This document shows, one piece after another, positions 7,385-14,767 of a DNA stretch of 26,773 bases. The translations under genes were made by a program, and so were the position numbers. Source of the DNA: JAKLDO01 sp035354435 (GTDB lineage: Bacteria > UBP6 > UBA1177); NCBI GenBank assembly GCA_035354435.1, contig DAOQAY010000024.1:1-26773 (forward strand), read 5' to 3'. The notes under the pieces are model-generated. The model worked only from the letters and a program-made list of their open reading frames with translations, was not told the DNA's origin and ran no database searches. Within the stretch, counting starts at the first letter, position 1, and every line of letters begins with the position of its first letter.

Positions 7385-8815
7385 TTACTGTTCGAGAATA
7401 AATTCAACTCGTCTGTTCTTGGCTTTTCCGGCATTTGTTTTGTTTGAAGCGATCGGCTTATCAGGCCCATATCCCTTTGCTTCCAGTTTCGATGACTGAA
7501 CACCTTCATCTACAAGGAATTCACGCACAGACTCAGCTCTCTTCTGGGAAAGCGTAACATTAAAATTTCTGTTTCCCACATTGTCAGTATGTCCTTCAAT
7601 TATAACTTTCTTCACTGAAGGAGCATTTTTCAATGCATCTGCGACTTCCTTTAACATTTCGTAAGACTGTCTTTCGATGACCGCTTTACCGCTCTGGAAA
7701 TAGACGACCTGCTTAAGTTCGATCTTCTGAGCAGTCACAACTATAAGTTTATATTTCTTCGGACAACCGTTCTCCTCCTTTATTCCCGGAACATCGGGAC
7801 ATTTATCTTCATCGTCATTGATGCCGTCACCATCTTTGTCAACAACTTTAGGACATCCGAATAATTCAGTAACACCAGGAACATCAGGACATTTATCGTC
7901 AAGATCTGCTATTTTGTCGAGATCTCTATCAGGACACCCTTTCAGTTCCAAAGCGCCTTTGTCATCAGGACATCTGTCGGAAGAATCAGGTATAGTGTCT
8001 CCATCTCTGTCAGCAGCCGGAAGACATCCGGAAAGTTCTTTTGTGCCTTTGATGTCAGGACACTTGTCTTCCAGATCGGCAATACCGTCACCGTCTCTAT
8101 CAGGACAGCCTTTAAATTCAAGAGTTCCTTTTTCATCAGGACATCTGTCGGAAGAATCAGGAATTGTGTCTCCGTCTCTGTCAGCAGCGGGAAGGCACCC
8201 GGAAAGCTCTTTTGTGCCTTTGATGTCAGGACACTTGTCTTCCAGATCGGCAATACCATCACCGTCTCTATCAGGACAGCCTTTAAATTCAGCAAAACCT
8301 TTATCATCTGGACAGCGGTCCTCTGAATCGGCAATTCCGTCTAAATCCCTGTCTGAAGCTGGAGGACAGCCATTCAAATCTTTTATACCGGGAACATCAA
8401 TACATTTGTCATCAATATCAGGAATTCCATCCTTATCTTTATCAGGACAGCCTTCAAATTCAGGCAGCCCCGGTTCTTTCGGACACTTATCTTTTTCGTC
8501 AGGAATTTTATCTCCATCTGCATCTTTAATTAAACAGCTGTCAGCCTTCATCGAAGCTTTTGTGGCATAAAGATCTTTGGAAGTGAGATATTCTTCGGCA
8601 CGGAAATGATTTCCGCTTTCAAGCTCAAGTTTGGCAAACTCAACCAGACTTTCAGCCATAGCAAATTCATAGGGAGCACACATATCTGCTCCTCTTTTTT
8701 TGTCTACCTCAAGCCTTTTGTTTTCAAGAAGCGAACTGCGATAAAGTTTTCCGCCTGCCGTACATCCGCTTATTGCGACAATTACAAACAGAGTAATAAT
8801 AAGTATTTTCTTCAT
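7385..8815 (-). CDS. OmpA-family lipoprotein with thrombospondin type 3 repeats
   Basis: A 476-residue outer-membrane lipoprotein. It has a signal peptide with lipobox ISGC (Cys18); a helical pair (about 25-95, with CAPYEFAMAESLVEFAKLEL) resembling the DUF4398 hairpin; a series of calcium-binding thrombospondin type 3 repeats (about 97-350) of the form DxDxDGIxDxxDxCPD; and a C-terminal OmpA peptidoglycan-binding domain (about 365-476) with VVYFQSGKAVI, IEGHTDNVGN and NRRVEF. It probably tethers the outer membrane to peptidoglycan across a Ca-stiffened stalk. GGAGGT lies seven bases before the ATG. The start overlaps the stop of the preceding lipoprotein gene by ATGA. Part of the repeat section is a tandem 171-base duplication. 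Confidence 0.92.
   Translation of the reverse strand: MKKILIITLFVIVAISGCTAGGKLYRSSLLENKRLEVDKKRGADMCAPYEFAMAESLVEFAKLELESGNHFRAEEYLTSKDLYATKASMKADSCLIKDADGDKIPDEKDKCPKEPGLPEFEGCPDKDKDGIPDIDDKCIDVPGIKDLNGCPPASDRDLDGIADSEDRCPDDKGFAEFKGCPDRDGDGIADLEDKCPDIKGTKELSGCLPAADRDGDTIPDSSDRCPDEKGTLEFKGCPDRDGDGIADLEDKCPDIKGTKELSGCLPAADRDGDTIPDSSDRCPDDKGALELKGCPDRDLDKIADLDDKCPDVPGVTELFGCPKVVDKDGDGINDDEDKCPDVPGIKEENGCPKKYKLIVVTAQKIELKQVVYFQSGKAVIERQSYEMLKEVADALKNAPSVKKVIIEGHTDNVGNRNFNVTLSQKRAESVREFLVDEGVQSSKLEAKGYGPDKPIASNKTNAGKAKNRRVEFILEQ
7940..8281 (-). repeat. Two tandem 171-base units in the thrombospondin-repeat coding region
   Basis: Two near-identical copies (7940-8110 and 8111-8281) each encode 57 residues, that is two or three Ca-binding repeats. 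The offset is exactly 171 bases at three separate anchor points checked by eye. The unit is a multiple of three, so gain or loss of a unit keeps the frame. A third, more diverged partial match starts at 8282. The low divergence of the pair suggests recent duplication or gene conversion. Confidence 0.85.
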
Positions 8816-9845
8816 TTTGCACCTCCCTCAGGTGCTTTGTCATCTTTCTTTTCTTTATCTTCCTCTTTTTTATTTTCCTTTTTATCTTCTTTCTTTTCGT
8901 CCTTTTTTTCTTTTCCCGTTTCTTTTGCTTTCTGTTCTTCCTGTTTTTTCAAATACTTCTGTCTCATTTCTTCATAAACATCATAATATGACGGCTTCTT
9001 TTCCTCTTTAGGTTTTTCTTCAACCTTTTTATCTTCTTCTTTCTTTTCAGCAAAAGGATCACCTTTCAAAGAGGGCTTTTCCTCCTTAACAGGTTCTGCT
9101 TTCACTGGTGCCGGTTCTGCTTTCACTGGTGCCGGTTCTGCTTTCACTGGTGCCGGTTCTGCTTTNNNNNNNNNNNNNNNNNNNNNNNNNNNNNNNNNNN
9201 NNNNNNNNNNNNNNNNNNNNNNNNNNNNNNNNNNNNNNNNNNNNNNNNNNNNNNNNNNNNNNNNNCCGGTTCTGCTTTCACTGGTGCCGGTTCTGCTTTC
9301 ACTGGTGCCGGTTCTGCTTTTACTGGTGCGGACTCAGTTTTTACAGGTGCAGGTTCAGTTTTTACTGGCACTGGCACTGCTTTTACTGGTGCCGGCACTG
9401 CTTTCACAGGTGCAGGCTCTGCTTTTACAGGCACCGGAACTATTTTTTTCTCATTGTCAACACTCTCGGTTTTTTCGTTAAGAACAGCTTCGGAAGAATT
9501 TAAATATCCCAATGACTGTTTTGCAAGATATTCTGACTGATCATAAAGACTTTTTGATCTGAATTCACAAGCTTTTGCCAGATACACATCGGCTTTATAG
9601 AAGAAATATGCGGCTCTTCTTTTTTCGACCGGGGTTACTTTTTCCGCCGCATCCTTTTTTAAAAATTTGTTGCCGAACTCATCAGTCTGGATCAAATCTC
9701 CGCCACCAAATTCTGAAACAATTCTTTCAAGAGTCTTTTCTCTCTGGAACTCGGCTTTTCTGATCGATGAAGTTGATTTTGCGATCCCACATGAAGTGAG
9801 CATCAAAAGCACCGTTATTATCAGCACAAACAATCGGTTTACCAT
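8812..9845 (-). CDS. Lipoprotein with Pro/Ala/Glu/Lys repeats, interrupted by an assembly gap
   Basis: One gene is split by the N run. The start is ATG 9845, with GAGGT six bases upstream, giving MVNRLFVLI...LTSC, a lipoprotein signal with lipobox LTSC. A helical region follows (about 60-115, VEKRRAAYFFYKADVYLAKA) resembling the helical pair in the adjacent OmpA lipoprotein. After it come degenerate then perfect PVKAEPA heptads, and a highly charged Lys/Glu C-terminus (for example YYDVYEEMRQKYLKKQ) ending EGGAK. Flanking frames disagree across the 100 N, but repeat phase predicts a true missing length of 8+21k bases, which restores one frame. The end overlaps the OmpA gene start by ATGA. It probably spans the periplasm, with the charged tail interacting with wall or partner proteins (inference). 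Confidence 0.8.
9092..9438 (-). repeat. 21-base coding minisatellite (PVKAEPA heptads)
   Basis: On the plus strand the unit is a 21-base GGTTCTG...GGTGCC element. It is perfect next to the gap and degenerates rightward from about 9325 (Ser, Thr or Val replacing Ala or Glu positions). The unit is a multiple of three, so copy-number change alters stalk length without a frameshift. The array contains the N run. Confidence 0.9.
9166..9265. other. Assembly gap of 100 N inside the 21-base repeat
   Basis: Exactly 100 N, a conventional gap filler of unknown real length. The left flank stops after 11 bases of a repeat unit and the right flank resumes at its last two bases, so a pure repeat would need 8+21k missing bases. 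Confidence 0.98.
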
Positions 9846-9876
9846 GACGACCTCTTGCCAAATAATTAGTAAAGAA

Positions 9877-9905
9877 AACCTATCAGAAATAACCGTTTCC
9901 GTCAA
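9877..9905 (-). promoter_or_regulatory. Possible weak sigma-70 promoter for the lipoprotein/OmpA genes
   Basis: On the minus strand, TTGACG (9900-9905) is separated by 17 bases from TAGGTT (9877-9882). The -35 is good but the -10 is poor (3 of 6). It lies in the 86-base gap between 9932 and 9845, where a separate transcript for the envelope lipoproteins could start. Confidence 0.3.
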
Positions 9906-9931
9906 GTTTAGAGCTGTATCGATTTAAAATA

Positions 9932-12601
9932 TCAGAAGTTGATCCAGTTTTTATATTCGAGAAATGGCGCAACCCATTCTTTTTCTTCAAGATTATTCTC
10001 TTCAAAAAAATAAAGAAATGATTTTATTATTGAAAAATCCATGCCGATTATTGCATTATAAAAACCTTCTTTCATAATCTCTTCCCATTCATCTTTCTGA
10101 GCAAATCTAATTTTTCCGAGCAGGTGCTGTATTTTGGATTTGAAATAAGAAACACTGTATCTTTCGGCATATTCCAAAGCCTCCTCAAGAATTGCAGAAG
10201 CTTTGTCGTAATCTTCCAGCATGATACACACTTCGGCAAGTTTGCATGCGCATCTTACATAAAGAACATATACAAAATCAGCCGGAGAAATATCTTTCGA
10301 TCCGTATTTCATGATTATGTCACGAAGTATTTTGTATCCACGGGCTGCGAATGTATTTGCATCAAGAAAATTACCGGAACTTATAAGAAGCTCAACCGTT
10401 CTGTCTATTAAACCTACTTCCTCTTCATAACACCCAGCGATATGCATTTTCTTGACTACTTCCGCAATAGTTGAAAGATTCACATTCTCTTTTTCAAGAA
10501 GAAGTTCGCCGCTTGACAGAAGCTCCAGATGATAATCATTTCTAATCTTTGAATAGTTCAAAAGTTTTTCCCAGAATATCTTCGCCCATTGAGGCTCGAC
10601 AAGTCTCCACAGTCTGGCATTCTTTATTTCAGGAAGTATTTTGAAATCATCGAGCGTATCGTCAACACCGAAAGAAGAGATTATTGTCTGATAACTTCTT
10701 TGAGAAATTTCAAAGAACCCCAGCTTTTCCATGTAAACTGCTGAAGAAAAAAGAAAAGAATTCAGTCTTTTGTCAACTATTCCGCCAAGATTGATATAGC
10801 TTAAAAGAAGCCAGTGCTTATTAAGCTGATATATTTCAGCCGGCGTTGAAGAAAGTTTTGTAACTATATCTCTGTAGTAATTTCTTTCATTCTTTCCGAT
10901 CTTCACTTTCTTTTTCAGTGCGGAAAGCATTGTTCTCGAAGAAAATCTCAGATAGTCCGGAGCTTCAAGAATATATCCCTTTCTAACAAGTTCCTCCACA
11001 CAGGCAGGAGATGTCGTTGAAACAACATTGAAAAGCGTCTTGGGAACTTCAAAAAGATTTAAAAGAGTGAATTCCTTCAGTGTTCTCGAAACTTCTTCGG
11101 AAAGAAGATCGACCCGTTGTGATATAAGGTCATCAAGGTTGGACGGACATACAAAATCATCAGGAAGTTTTGAAAATCTCCAGCTTCCCTTCATCTCAAA
11201 AATAAAACCCTTATCTTTAAGGAATTCAGTCAGTTGCAATGTGAAGAGCATATTTCCCTGTGCTTTATCCTTGAGCAGTTTCTCAAGTTCGACCGGAATC
11301 TTCTTTGTATTAAGTATTATAGCAATCTCTTCTTTGAGCTTATCTTCAGGAAAACCCTTGAAATCGTAAATACTGTTGATATCTGCACCGCTCAAGACAG
11401 CTGCATCGGGATCTGTTATCAATATAACAGCCATAGGTGCAGCTTCAAGAACTTTCTGCAGACTGTTGAAAAATTTGATCGACCTAACATTCAAAGTATT
11501 GGCATTGTTAACTACCCAGATAACAGGTTTACTGCGGCTCAGACCGTATAAAACATAAGAAAGAAGATATTCAATGTCATGTTTGGGCAGTTTTGTTTTT
11601 ACAGGTGCAAAATTGAGGCATATCAATGCACTGAGACAGTCTTTTTTGCTTTCGGGAAGAGTGTCACCGAAAAGTTTATCAAGTTTTTTTCTGACAGTTC
11701 CGACATCGTTGCTTTTTATCTTCATCAATATTCTTGCAAGACTGATAAAGATCATAAAATCAAAATCGAATATGTTTGCATCTGTTACGACTAGATTAAA
11801 ACTACCTTCGCTGCCAGCCTTTTCCGATGTGGTCTTTATCCTGTTCACAAAAAGGCTTTTTCCGCTTCCGGCCTCTCCGCGAAGATAAAATATCCCGCCC
11901 TTGCAGATTCTTAAATTTTTTTCTATCTTTCTAAGCAGCGGAACACATGATTCTTCAAACTCGGCCGTAACTACATCTTTTATCAGTTCGTCCACCGAAA
12001 CATCGTAGTTTTCTGTTATCTTTGCTGGTTTAAGCTGATAATCGGAAGTTGCTTTTACAAGTATTTTCTCACTTTTTAAATTTATCTGTATCTCATCTTT
12101 GTCACTTTCATTGTCGCCGTCACTCAATATTTTGTCGTGTGTCTTTTTTACGGGAAAGGCTTCGGCGGACTCATCTGTAACTAATTCAAGAGTGTTAAGT
12201 TCTGTAAAAAGAGAATCAAAATCAATATCACTCTTCTTTGGCTCATTCTTTTTTTTATGAACATTGACTTCGGGTCTGGCGACTTCAAGAACATCAGGCT
12301 CGAAACCGTCAACTTTAAGATCTATCTCCAGAACATCATCGGATTCCTGAGAAGTTTCAACAACAGGTTCAGGCACTGGATTATCAGGAACCGTAACTTC
12401 TTCAAGGATAAAAAGCTCTTCATTATTTTCAACCTTTTGAGCCAGCTCATCAAGCTTTCCGCCACATGACATGCAGAAATTAGCTCCCGATTCATATTCT
12501 ATACCGCATTTAGAGCAGACTTTTCCAAGCACTTTGCCGCAACCCGGACAATTCTCCGAAAACTCGCTTTTGATTTCAATTGAACAGTAAAAACACTTCA
12601 T
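9932..12601 (-). CDS. Zinc-ribbon / P-loop NTPase / helical-repeat protein
   Basis: An 889-residue cytoplasmic protein. The N-terminus holds two zinc ribbons (Cys 3, 6, 18, 21 and Cys 29, 32, 43, 46), followed by an acidic low-complexity linker (about 55-200). A STAND/AAA-like ATPase domain follows, with Walker A GEAGSGKS (242-249). The expected Walker B strand is KPVIWVVNNANTL (358-370), with Asn365-Asn366 where acidic residues normally sit, so hydrolysis may be lost. The C-terminal half (about 600-889) is helical with TPR-like segments such as DYDKASAILEEALEYAERYS. This resembles the ATPase-TPR part of bacterial adenylate-cyclase/STAND signalling proteins, but no cyclase or kinase domain is present. 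It lies 53 bases after the ApbE gene. Its role is probably signalling or scaffolding; the partner is unknown. Confidence 0.8.
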   Translation of the reverse strand: MKCFYCSIEIKSEFSENCPGCGKVLGKVCSKCGIEYESGANFCMSCGGKLDELAQKVENNEELFILEEVTVPDNPVPEPVVETSQESDDVLEIDLKVDGFEPDVLEVARPEVNVHKKKNEPKKSDIDFDSLFTELNTLELVTDESAEAFPVKKTHDKILSDGDNESDKDEIQINLKSEKILVKATSDYQLKPAKITENYDVSVDELIKDVVTAEFEESCVPLLRKIEKNLRICKGGIFYLRGEAGSGKSLFVNRIKTTSEKAGSEGSFNLVVTDANIFDFDFMIFISLARILMKIKSNDVGTVRKKLDKLFGDTLPESKKDCLSALICLNFAPVKTKLPKHDIEYLLSYVLYGLSRSKPVIWVVNNANTLNVRSIKFFNSLQKVLEAAPMAVILITDPDAAVLSGADINSIYDFKGFPEDKLKEEIAIILNTKKIPVELEKLLKDKAQGNMLFTLQLTEFLKDKGFIFEMKGSWRFSKLPDDFVCPSNLDDLISQRVDLLSEEVSRTLKEFTLLNLFEVPKTLFNVVSTTSPACVEELVRKGYILEAPDYLRFSSRTMLSALKKKVKIGKNERNYYRDIVTKLSSTPAEIYQLNKHWLLLSYINLGGIVDKRLNSFLFSSAVYMEKLGFFEISQRSYQTIISSFGVDDTLDDFKILPEIKNARLWRLVEPQWAKIFWEKLLNYSKIRNDYHLELLSSGELLLEKENVNLSTIAEVVKKMHIAGCYEEEVGLIDRTVELLISSGNFLDANTFAARGYKILRDIIMKYGSKDISPADFVYVLYVRCACKLAEVCIMLEDYDKASAILEEALEYAERYSVSYFKSKIQHLLGKIRFAQKDEWEEIMKEGFYNAIIGMDFSIIKSFLYFFEENNLEEKEWVAPFLEYKNWINF

Positions 12602-12613
12602 TCAAAAAACCCT

Positions 12614-12627
12614 AAAACAACTGTTTT
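12614..12627. repeat. Short palindrome upstream of the zinc-ribbon ATPase gene
   Basis: A six-base inverted repeat (AAAACA / TGTTTT) around a two-base centre, 13 bases before the start at 12601. It could be an operator or chance; it is too weak and lacks a T-tract in context for a terminator. Confidence 0.25.
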
Positions 12628-12654
12628 CCTCAACACTATCAGACAGTTAAACTA

Positions 12655-13617
12655 TCACCATTCTTTCCACTTCTTATCTGAACCGGTGAGAGTATATATT
12701 TTAACATTGAATTTTTCCATTATTTTTTTTATCAGTGCTTCTTCATCGTGAGCAACCGAAACTGCCGTGGCGACAGCATCCGCTATTTCGCCATTCTTTC
12801 CGATTATTGTGACCGATCTGGCATTCTGGACAGGCCTTCCGGTGCGGGGATCATAAATATGTGAATACTGCTTTTGATTTATTACAAGGAATCTTTCATA
12901 ATCTCCGCTGGTTGCGACACCTTTGCATTCGCCTTCACCGAATTCCAGTTTTCTCAGAAAAGAACCGTTGTTATCAGGATCTTTTATACCGACAGTCCAT
13001 GGATATTTGCCTTTTTTACCACATACAAGCATATCTCCGCCGTAATTGATAATAAAATCAGGATGCCCATTAGATTTCAGAATATCACCAGCTCTGTCTA
13101 TCGCATAACCTTTTGCTATTCCGCCAAGATCAAGAAGTATTCCTTTTTGAGAAGTTTTTACCGTGTTTTTAGTACAGTCGGTTGTCACTTTTTCAAGTCC
13201 GATGTTCTTTTTAGCTTCGATTATTTCCGCTTCTGTCGGTTCGCTGTCTTTGTTCTTTTCCCACAGAACCCCTTCACTTTTATATGTGATATCAAACACA
13301 CCGGCGCTGTCATGCCCGAACTGTATGCTTCTTTCGATCAACAGGCAGACATGATGCGGAACTGTTATCTCATGCTCAAAACCGTGATTATTTATCCGGG
13401 AGACAAAACTGTCGGGTTTGTAATAGCTCAATTCTTCTTCAACAGTTTTCACATCAGCTTTCAGGAGCTCTTCCATTTCAGCATTCTTTTCACCGGCATA
13501 GATCACCTGAAGAACAGTCCCAATACCTTGAAATTCGAATGAATTGACTTCCGGCTGCTTTGAACAGCTGAAAAAAAAGGTACTGCATATAGTAAGAAAA
13601 ACTATTTTAAACTTCAA
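12655..13617 (-). CDS. apbE: ApbE-family FAD:protein FMN transferase lipoprotein
   Basis: ApbE enzymes move FMN from FAD to a Thr/Ser of target proteins such as RnfG/NqrC-type subunits, using Mg2+, on the outer side of the inner membrane. Numbering from TTG 13617 gives 320 residues: a signal peptide with lipobox FFSC (Cys18), then LDLGGIAKGYAID (162-174), INYGGDML (190-197), ATSGDYERF (235-243), YDPRTGRP (255-262) and ADAVATA (280-286), all diagnostic. The frame is open to 13695, but GAGAGGAGGT sits five bases before the TTG, and an ATG start at 13638 would place this ribosome site inside the gene. No flavinylation target is in the window. It is divergent from rpiB and first in the long minus-strand run. 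Confidence 0.9.
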   Translation of the reverse strand: MKFKIVFLTICSTFFFSCSKQPEVNSFEFQGIGTVLQVIYAGEKNAEMEELLKADVKTVEEELSYYKPDSFVSRINNHGFEHEITVPHHVCLLIERSIQFGHDSAGVFDITYKSEGVLWEKNKDSEPTEAEIIEAKKNIGLEKVTTDCTKNTVKTSQKGILLDLGGIAKGYAIDRAGDILKSNGHPDFIINYGGDMLVCGKKGKYPWTVGIKDPDNNGSFLRKLEFGEGECKGVATSGDYERFLVINQKQYSHIYDPRTGRPVQNARSVTIIGKNGEIADAVATAVSVAHDEEALIKKIMEKFNVKIYTLTGSDKKWKEW

Positions 13618-13729
13618 TTCATACCTCCTCTCAGGCATAAAATTACAGCTGGATGGAAATATAATAGTTTTTCTTCTCTTTACCAGAAAAAACAATATTA
13701 TTCAGTAGTTTTTCAAGTGAGGTCTATAT
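13618..13729. promoter_or_regulatory. Divergent intergenic region between apbE and rpiB
   Basis: This 112-base AT-rich gap must hold promoters for both directions. A TATAAT (13660-13665) on the plus strand overlaps a TATTAT-like -10 on the minus strand (13661-13666). No convincing -35 at 16-18 bases was found for either. The rpiB ribosome site (AGTGAGGT) ends about eight bases before its ATG. Confidence 0.35.
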
Positions 13730-14158
13730 ATGAAAATTTCAATCGGTGCAGATCACGGCGGGTATGAACTTAAAGTAAAACTAGTTAAATTTCTTAAAGA
13801 ATCAGGATATGCCGTTATTGATAACGGAACAAATTCTCCCGATTCGGTCGATTATCCGGACTATGCAAAACCTGTGGCTCGTGATATTCTCGAAAAACGG
13901 GCTGATTACGGAGTTTTGATCTGCGGAAGCGGTATCGGAATATCGATTACGGCAAACAGATTCAAAGGAATAAGAGCGGCACTTGTCACAAGAAAGGAGC
14001 ATGCGCTTCTCGCAAGAGCTCACAATAATGCAAATATCATCGCCCTCGGCGGCAGATTCACAACAGTCGAAGAAGCCAAAGAATATCTCACCATCTTCCT
14101 CACCACCCCGTTTGAAGGCGGAAGACACGAAAAACGAGTCTGCAAGATAGATGAATAA
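13730..14158 (+). CDS. rpiB: Ribose-5-phosphate isomerase B
   Basis: Interconverts ribulose-5-phosphate and ribose-5-phosphate in the pentose phosphate pathway (cytoplasm). It is 142 residues, the normal length for RpiB/LacAB isomerases. It shows GADHGGYELK (6-15), the catalytic Cys65 in CGSGIGISITANR (65-77), His98 in AHNNANI, and the phosphate-binding Arg132 and Arg136 in FEGGRHEKRV (128-137). The AGTGAGGT ribosome site supports the ATG at 13730. It overlaps the following lipoprotein gene by eight bases and is divergent from apbE. No other pentose phosphate gene is present. Confidence 0.95.
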   Translation: MKISIGADHGGYELKVKLVKFLKESGYAVIDNGTNSPDSVDYPDYAKPVARDILEKRADYGVLICGSGIGISITANRFKGIRAALVTRKEHALLARAHNNANIIALGGRFTTVEEAKEYLTIFLTTPFEGGRHEKRVCKIDE

Positions 14159-14588
14159 TTTGAAAAAAATATTTAATACTTTACTATTTGTATTCATTAC
14201 TTTCATTATTTCATGCGACGATAAAAATAGTAATGGACATATTGAAAACATAAAAAATGACTCCCCAAAAATTAGCTTTTTTTACCGTTCTTATTCTGAA
14301 ATACATGCACTAACGGAAATTTTACTTAATGAAAATGATCAAGATACAATTCTAGAACTTATAAAAAACGCAAAAGAAATACCATCAGACCAAAGACCTA
14401 AATGTAAAAACATTGAGGCGTCTGAATTTATTTTGAAAATTGTTTTTTTAGATGGAAAAAATATTGAATATATAATGAGTACCTGTGATGTTTTAATGGA
14501 AACAAAAACAAAGAAATATTTTTATAGCGAAGAAATAAACGACTTTTTTACTAAACTTTTGAAAAATCACCCCATAACAGAGCACTAA
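14151..14588 (+). CDS. Small lipoprotein of unknown function, AT-rich
   Basis: A 145-residue protein with a lipoprotein signal (MNNLKKIFNTLLFVFITF, lipobox IISC, Cys22) followed by an Asn/Asp/Lys-rich linker and a small alpha/beta-looking domain (about 42-140) with two cysteines (in PKCKN and STCDV) that could form a disulphide. No family was recognised. The start lies inside the last codons of rpiB, with only a weak AAGAT-type ribosome site, so expression may depend on rpiB translation. The gene is visibly richer in A+T and in AAA/AAT codons than its neighbours, which suggests a different origin or relaxed selection. Confidence 0.7.
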   Translation: MNNLKKIFNTLLFVFITFIISCDDKNSNGHIENIKNDSPKISFFYRSYSEIHALTEILLNENDQDTILELIKNAKEIPSDQRPKCKNIEASEFILKIVFLDGKNIEYIMSTCDVLMETKTKKYFYSEEINDFFTKLLKNHPITEH

Positions 14589-14708
14589 AAAAAGCTATTA
14601 GAGTTAGGTCATTCCGTCTAAAACGAAACCGATAGATTTATAAATCAACAACAATTACAATAACATAGAAACGATCTTGCGACCCGATTCAGACTTGCAT
14701 TCATTTTC

Positions 14709-14737
14709 TTGATAATCTAACCGCAATTCGATATATT
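14709..14737 (+). promoter_or_regulatory. Sigma-70-like promoter for the ORF6N gene
   Basis: TTGATA (14709-14714) and TATATT (14732-14737) each match consensus at five of six positions, with a 17-base spacer. The start codon is at 14768, leaving a leader of about 25 bases with CTGGAG as the ribosome site. The rest of the 179-base gap (14589-14708) shows no other structure. Confidence 0.5.
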
Positions 14738-14767
14738 AACTCTGCATCTTAAACCTGGAGTCTTGAA

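Noticed and set aside
7818..8570. 250-codon plus-strand frame rich in Ser/Pro/Leu
   Set aside because: It is antisense to the thrombospondin repeats; the open frame is a by-product of the periodic DxDxDG codons.
8812..9147. Separate gene starting inside the PVKAEPA repeat
   Set aside because: It is an artefact of the 100-N filler; repeat phase joins it to the upstream lipoprotein frame.
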